NCBI GenBank assembly: GCA_037126765.1
Contig: JBBCBC010000026.1
Span: 29,931,698 to 29,995,697 of the forward strand
Reading direction: 5' to 3'
Source: Stenogyne calaminthoides
Lineage: Eukaryota > Streptophyta > Magnoliopsida > Lamiales > Lamiaceae
Length of the DNA stretch: 64,000 nt
Within the stretch, counting starts at the first letter, position 1, and every line of letters starts with the position of its first letter. The notes under the pieces were generated by a model, which worked only from the letters and a program-made list of their open reading frames with translations, made no database searches and was not told the DNA's origin. The position numbers and the translations under genes were made by a program. This document shows, one piece after another, positions 59,053 through 64,000 of the stretch.

Positions 59053-60195
59053 TGTAAAGGAGATTTAGAAAATCACCAATGATTGTGGTGATGGCAGAGC
59101 GTTTATTAAATAAAACGTGAGTACAGGATTACAACAGAAAGCCCACAATTACAGGAGCAATAAAGGGAAAATTACAACAAGAATATCTACCAAAAATATA
59201 TGGTCAACTATATTAATTATTATTCCTATTACCCCCGTCAAGCGCTGCGTGGGTGGAGGACACACGCAAAGCTTGGAACGTAAGAACTCGAAGGCAGGAC
59301 GAGGAAGACTCTTCGTAAGAATATCAGCAAGCTGGAGGTGAGAGGGAACAAAATGATAATCCAAGTCAATGTGCTTTGCTCGTTTGTGTGCCACATGATT
59401 TTGACTCAAAAATATAGCACTCTTATTGTCACACAGAAGCGTAGGCCGGGTGGAGGAAGGCGACCGAAGTTCACGTAGAAGGTTCGTCACCCAGACTAAT
59501 TCGAAAGCCGCATTGGCCATGGCTCGGTATTCGGACTCACAACTAGAACGGGCAACTGTGGATTGTTTCTTAGCACTCCAAGAAACCAGGTTGCGTCCGA
59601 TGAAGATTGAATACCCATAAGTCGAACGGCGTGTCTCAGTGCATCGTGCCCAATCAGCATTAGAGTACCCCAGAATGGAAGAATCAGAACATTTGACAAA
59701 AGAGAGACCAAACTGCAAAGTACCCTTAACAAATCAAAGAATACGCTTCACTGCCAAAAATGATCATCAATAGGTGACTGAAGGAACTGACTAACTGAGC
59801 TAACAACATATGAAAGGTCAGGACGAGTAATAGTCAGATACTGGAGAGCACCAACAAGGGATCTGTATAATGTAGGATCGCGAAAAGGAACACCATCACT
59901 GACAAGAGACTCCCCTGCTGCTAAAGGGGTGGAGACAGGCTTCGACTCCAATAATTCAGCCCGCTGAAGGATATCATGTGCATACTTAGCTTGTCCCACA
60001 AACAAGCCATCAGAAGTGTAAGATACCTCAAGGCCGAGAAAGTAATTTAAGCGTCCAAGATCTTTAATAGCAAACTCTTGATGCGTACGAGCAATAAAGG
60101 TGCGTAACAAGGAGCCATCATTCCCTGTAACAGTTATGTCATCCACATAAAGCAATAGATAAATGACAGATATACCTCTATGCAAATGGAAAAGG
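59053..60195 (-). mobile_element. Copia element B copy 3: LTR, RNase H, reverse transcriptase, cut by element A
   Basis: The - strand order is reverse transcriptase (59748-60195; LLLYVDDITVTGN, FAIKDLGRLNYFLGLEV), RNase H (59240-59718; SWSAKKQSTVARSSCESEYR, LLCDNKSAIFLSQN) and an LTR-like 3' end (59053 to about 59236). It is more diverged from copies 1 and 2 than they are from each other, so it is a separate insertion. Its 3' end sits inside a peptide exon. Its 5' part is cut at 60195 by the LTR of element A. A frame break separates reverse transcriptase and RNase H. Confidence 0.88.
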
Positions 60196-62045
60196 TGTTG
60201 GGGAATTAGTTGCACAGATCTATTCGGGGTGAATATTTAAATACAAATTTAATTCATTAATTATTACTAGCATGAATTAATCCTATATTAATTCAAATAA
60301 TAATTGCAACAACATATCATGCATATAAAAAGCCACGTAAAACCTACGCATGCGGAATCTACGGGTTTACGTGAACGTACCTCTCGGGATGGCAGTGACT
60401 TTGGTCGGACGGACTAACCAAAAGGACTTCCCAAGTATTCCCTTAGTCCTTGCTCAACTATCCGGTGGAAGGACACTCGTCGAACAATTAACAAAAGGAA
60501 AAAATAAACTTTGTTGCACCACTTATGAGGATTTGCTAATATTTCCAGCACATGGAATTGTACTTGGGAAAGAACTAATCATCCCCTATTTATAGGTGAG
60601 AGAGTGGTTAAAATTTTAGTGATATTTCAATGTGGGTAAAGACTTTTCTTGGTCACCAAAAAATCTTGAATATATCCCTTATATTCTTTTTCCCATAATT
60701 AAAATATTCCACAAAAATTCCACCTCCTCTATAATATGGATTTTTCGAAAATACCATGTGCAAGAATCCAAGATTTGGATCTTCTTGAATTTATGAGATA
60801 TTCTTGTATTAAGAAATACATATCTTCCATAATATCTTTTCAAGAAAATCAAGAAAATCTTTCTTGCCCATTATATTTTCTAATTTTTGAAATTTACTAT
60901 ATAAATAAGCTAGTGGGAGATTTCTTGAATTTAATGAGATAATCTTGTATTCCAAGAATACATATCTTCATTCCATAACAAAATTCAAAGAAAATCTTTC
61001 TCCCAACATATCTATATATTTCAAAATTTTGGTTGGAAAATTAAGCAACAATATTTATTTTATTTTAATCACCTTTTCAGTTATTGGACTATTTGTTGGG
61101 CTACTCAGGGGGCCTTTAGGAGAATTAAGATTGGACCTTCTAATGGATCTTGAATATCTAATATTGAGCCACAATATAATTCAAGCCCATAAATATTAAT
61201 TAATCCCACTACATAATTAATATTGCACTATCCATCTTAACCCATATTACAGTCAATATGGCTCCCGGTCATTATTTCCCGTGTTTAAGATTATCTAGCC
61301 CATTAATTAATTCAAGCCACTGAAATAGCTTTCCGTTAATTAATATCTTTTGTCCTTGGTCGAGGAACGGTTCAACATTATTATCCATACCTAAAACTAA
61401 TTCCACTTGCAAGATTTGGTATGATAAAAGCTTATGAACCTCCCAAGGGGCAAATCAAGCAAAAGCGTGCTTTCACACACGATTCTTCGTATTAAATCTT
61501 AGCAATCACATGTGACCAATAATATTGCCCAAGATAAAAAGTATTGAATCTCTCGATTAAGCTACCCATGATAAGTCAAAGCAATAGTTACCAATCCCAC
61601 GTGATCCTATTTAAGGGGCGAATGTTAAGAAACAACGAACCCATCGAGGTCTAATTCTTCCTTGTTCGATTCAAGAATTTATCCTCCTCAGAGGTCCTGC
61701 TCAACAAGATCACCATGCACTAGTGTAATCTCTTGGTCAAGACAAACCAATCTCGAGCCTTACACCTCAACCTTTTCGCGATAGTTGTTCATTTCCATCT
61801 AGGTCATGAATGGCGTACTTTTTAGTTACAAGGGACCATAATTTAATCTTCGTGATCCGGTATCACTAAATTAACTACAAATGTAACACGTGCATTTAAT
61901 TATTGAACAGTTATGCAAAGAAATATATATAACATTCAATCATATTTAAAGCATCGCGATAAACAATTTATTTCAGTAAATAAGTCTGAAAATTCAGTTT
62001 TGATTATACAAAGTAAAAAGCATACTTTTCAGTATAATCCCAACA
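60196..62045 (-). repeat. LTR of copia element A, right copy (3' LTR)
   Basis: Inverted homologue of 2201-4042: it starts TGTTGGGGAATTAG at 60196 and ends CAGTATAATCCCAACA at 62045, next to the purine tract on the - strand. It is 1,850 bp long. It inserted into the reverse transcriptase of copia B copy 3. Confidence 0.88.
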
Positions 62046-64000
62046 ATCTCCCACTTATACTCAAAGTCTGCTTTTAAGTATACTACAACATGTCTCGCAT
62101 AGTCCGTGACATCTAATGTCACCTACACGAACCTAATAATTTCTCCCACTTATACTCAAAGCAGTTAGCAACGGTCTTGACACCCATTCCATTCACATGT
62201 CTCTCAAATGTATTCGAGAGGCGTATGCTTTGTGAATGGATCTCGCTAGTCGCCCTCGACGCTATCTTTGCCACATCTATATCTCCTCTCTTAACGATTT
62301 CTCGTATAAGATGTTTTTCCTTTAATGTGTTTGTTTGACTCGTGGACTCTTGGTTCTCTTGAATTTGCAACTGCCCTAGCAGATATTGCTAGACAAATTC
62401 AGAACACCATTCAAGTCCACTAAGAAGATCTAGAGCCTAATCGGTTCTTTCAACGCTTCACAAGCTACTACTTACCCGACTTCCATGGTTGAGTCGGTGA
62501 TGCATTTCTCGCTTCACACTCGCTCATTTGATGGCTACATTCCCAAATGGAAACACACTAATCGAGGCGGATAATTTACGAATCCAAATCGATTGGAAAT
62601 TCGAGTCCGTGTGTGGCGATGGGGATTGGAGTATCGGATCGATAAATCAACATTCTATCCCGAGCTCTTTTTAGACACTTCGTAATGTTTTTAATCGTCA
62701 TTCAATGCGCTTTCCTAGGTTACTTTGATATCTTGCTACCATGCCTCGACAAAAGCGGATATCCTGTCTCGCTCACAAAGATTTTCATACATAAGGTTTC
62801 CCTCTGTAGAAGCATCAGGAATGCCTTTCATGTCATCTATCTCTCTTGCGTCTTAGGGGACATTTTCTTGGATAGATGGATTCCAAGTCTGAAAGGTACG
62901 AATCCTTTCTTGGAATCTTGCATGCTGAATCGTTTCAAAAACCAGTGTCTATGTATGAAACTTGCGATAACCCGATCATCCTTTTCTAGAGATCTCGAGT
63001 TATCTTGATCCCAAGGATATGTCCGGTTTTCCCTAAGTCTTTCATATCAAACTGTTTTGAAACCATGCCCTTACGTCTGATCACACCTTCACATCGTTCC
63101 TGATGATCACAATGTCATCTAAGTATAGTACTAAGAATACCAATGCAGTTCCGAAATGCTTTTTATACACACAACTTTCAAACTTGTTTTGATCAAACCC
63201 ATAAGACTTTATAACATGATCAAAACATTGGTTCCAAGCTCTGGATGCCTGTTTGAGTCCGTAAATGGACTTCTTGAGCTTACAAACTAGGTGTTCTTGG
63301 CCTGTTTCAATGAAACCTTGGGGTTGTTGCATATAGATCTCTTTATCAAGACTTCCGTTAAGGAAAGCTGTCTTGACATCTATTTGCCAGATTTCAAAGT
63401 CAAAATGCGCAGCAATCGATAAGAGAATAAGGATGGACTTAAGCATGGCTACGGGCGAAAAAGTTTCCTCATAATCGATCCCTTCTTTCTGAGTATAACC
63501 TTTCGCCACTAGTCTTGCTTTAAAGGTTTCAACCTTCCCGTCCGGTCCTCTTTTCCTCCTATATCCCCACTTGCATCTAATGGGTTTGACCCCATTAAGT
63601 GGTTCGACTAGCTCCCACACTCTATTATGAAACATAGAACCTATTTAAAACTTTCATTCTTTGTTTGCCAAGAACTCAAATCCTTATCTTGGAGTGCCTC
63701 GTCATATGTCCATGGGTCTCGATTAAGCCTTGTCCGAATCAAGTCCGGGACTCTCCTATTCCCATGAATCTCTCGGTCACAAAACAACCCTCCCACTACG
63801 ACAAGGTTCCGGTTGTGAAAACGTATCGTTTGGTATATCATCTAGTACAGTTGGCACTGAGGTTTGCCCTCTAAGCTCATTTAAGGTAATCTCACTTCTG
63901 GGTTTTCTTTGGTTCATATAGTCTTCTTCCAAAAAAAATGAAGTGGGTGCTGATGACCACCTTTTTATCATCGGGACTATAGAACATACACCCTTTTGTT
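62046..64000 (-). pseudogene. Copia element A (right copy), pol relic
   Basis: Read on the - strand from the window edge: integrase C-terminal part (FFLEEDYMNQRKP near 63900), reverse transcriptase (63081-63635; GYTQKEGIDYEETFSPVAM, QIDVKTAFLNGSL, LVLYLDDIVII), then a strongly decayed RNase H region to about 62119. The catalytic LDD is kept, unlike in the left copy, but stops and shifts follow. The 5' end lies beyond the window. Confidence 0.9.

Noticed and set aside
60736..61199. Open stretches of 68 and 84 codons
   Set aside because: They lie inside the LTR of copia A; the counterpart in the other LTR is not conserved as protein.

Overview
The window looks like an AT-rich plant nuclear region, very probably eudicot. 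It contains Ty1/copia retrotransposons, MULE, CACTA-, Stowaway- and Tourist-type elements, and GT-AG spliced genes. The genes are LRR receptor kinases of the non-RD type (FLS2/EFR/Xa21-like, subfamily XII) and very small secreted-peptide genes. I cannot place it below that level.

Layout. 1-4042: 3' part of copia element A (+ strand; pol relic plus a 1.8 kb LTR). 4043-13826: copia element B copy 1, small secreted-peptide gene 1 (5988-6340, -), a LINE relic, an LTR fragment and peptide gene 2 (11454-12202, -) with a MITE in its intron. 13827-20786: a second, direct copy of most of that block (B copy 2, peptide exon 2, LINE relic, Tourist MITE, a second peptide exon 2), in which both peptide genes have lost exon 1. 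20787-27213: gene-poor DNA with MITEs, a TA microsatellite and a short antisense receptor-kinase fragment. 27214-38440: decayed LRR receptor kinase RLK1 plus a truncated MULE. 38441-44009: another copy of the MULE-bearing block. 44623-49808: RLK2, the best-preserved large gene, with a cluster of small indels at the start of the kinase domain. 49809-58770: third copy of the block, here carrying a full-length MULE with 200-bp inverted repeats and a perfect 9-bp target duplication. 58251-59052: two further peptide-gene relics in opposite orientation, one broken by B copy 3 (59053-60195). 60196-64000: a second copia A element in reverse orientation, so the window is bounded by inverted copies of A.

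How it fits together. The gene content that is not transposon is a tandem family of LRR-XII receptor kinases and a dispersed family of tiny secreted peptides. The peptides are encoded by two exons with a phase-1 intron. The first exon encodes a signal peptide. The second encodes a Gly/Arg-rich segment with a GYRRLGEG block and a tail of two cysteine pairs (CC-x8-CC). Seven traces of the family lie on both sides of the receptor cluster, and two are inside the repeated receptor/MULE unit. I do not recognise the peptide family; it is the most likely undescribed item here. A ligand-receptor relationship is only a hypothesis suggested by proximity.

Most of the rest is transposon-driven rearrangement. 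Deletions with visible breakpoints separate the duplicated copies, and MITEs sit in the introns of both gene families.
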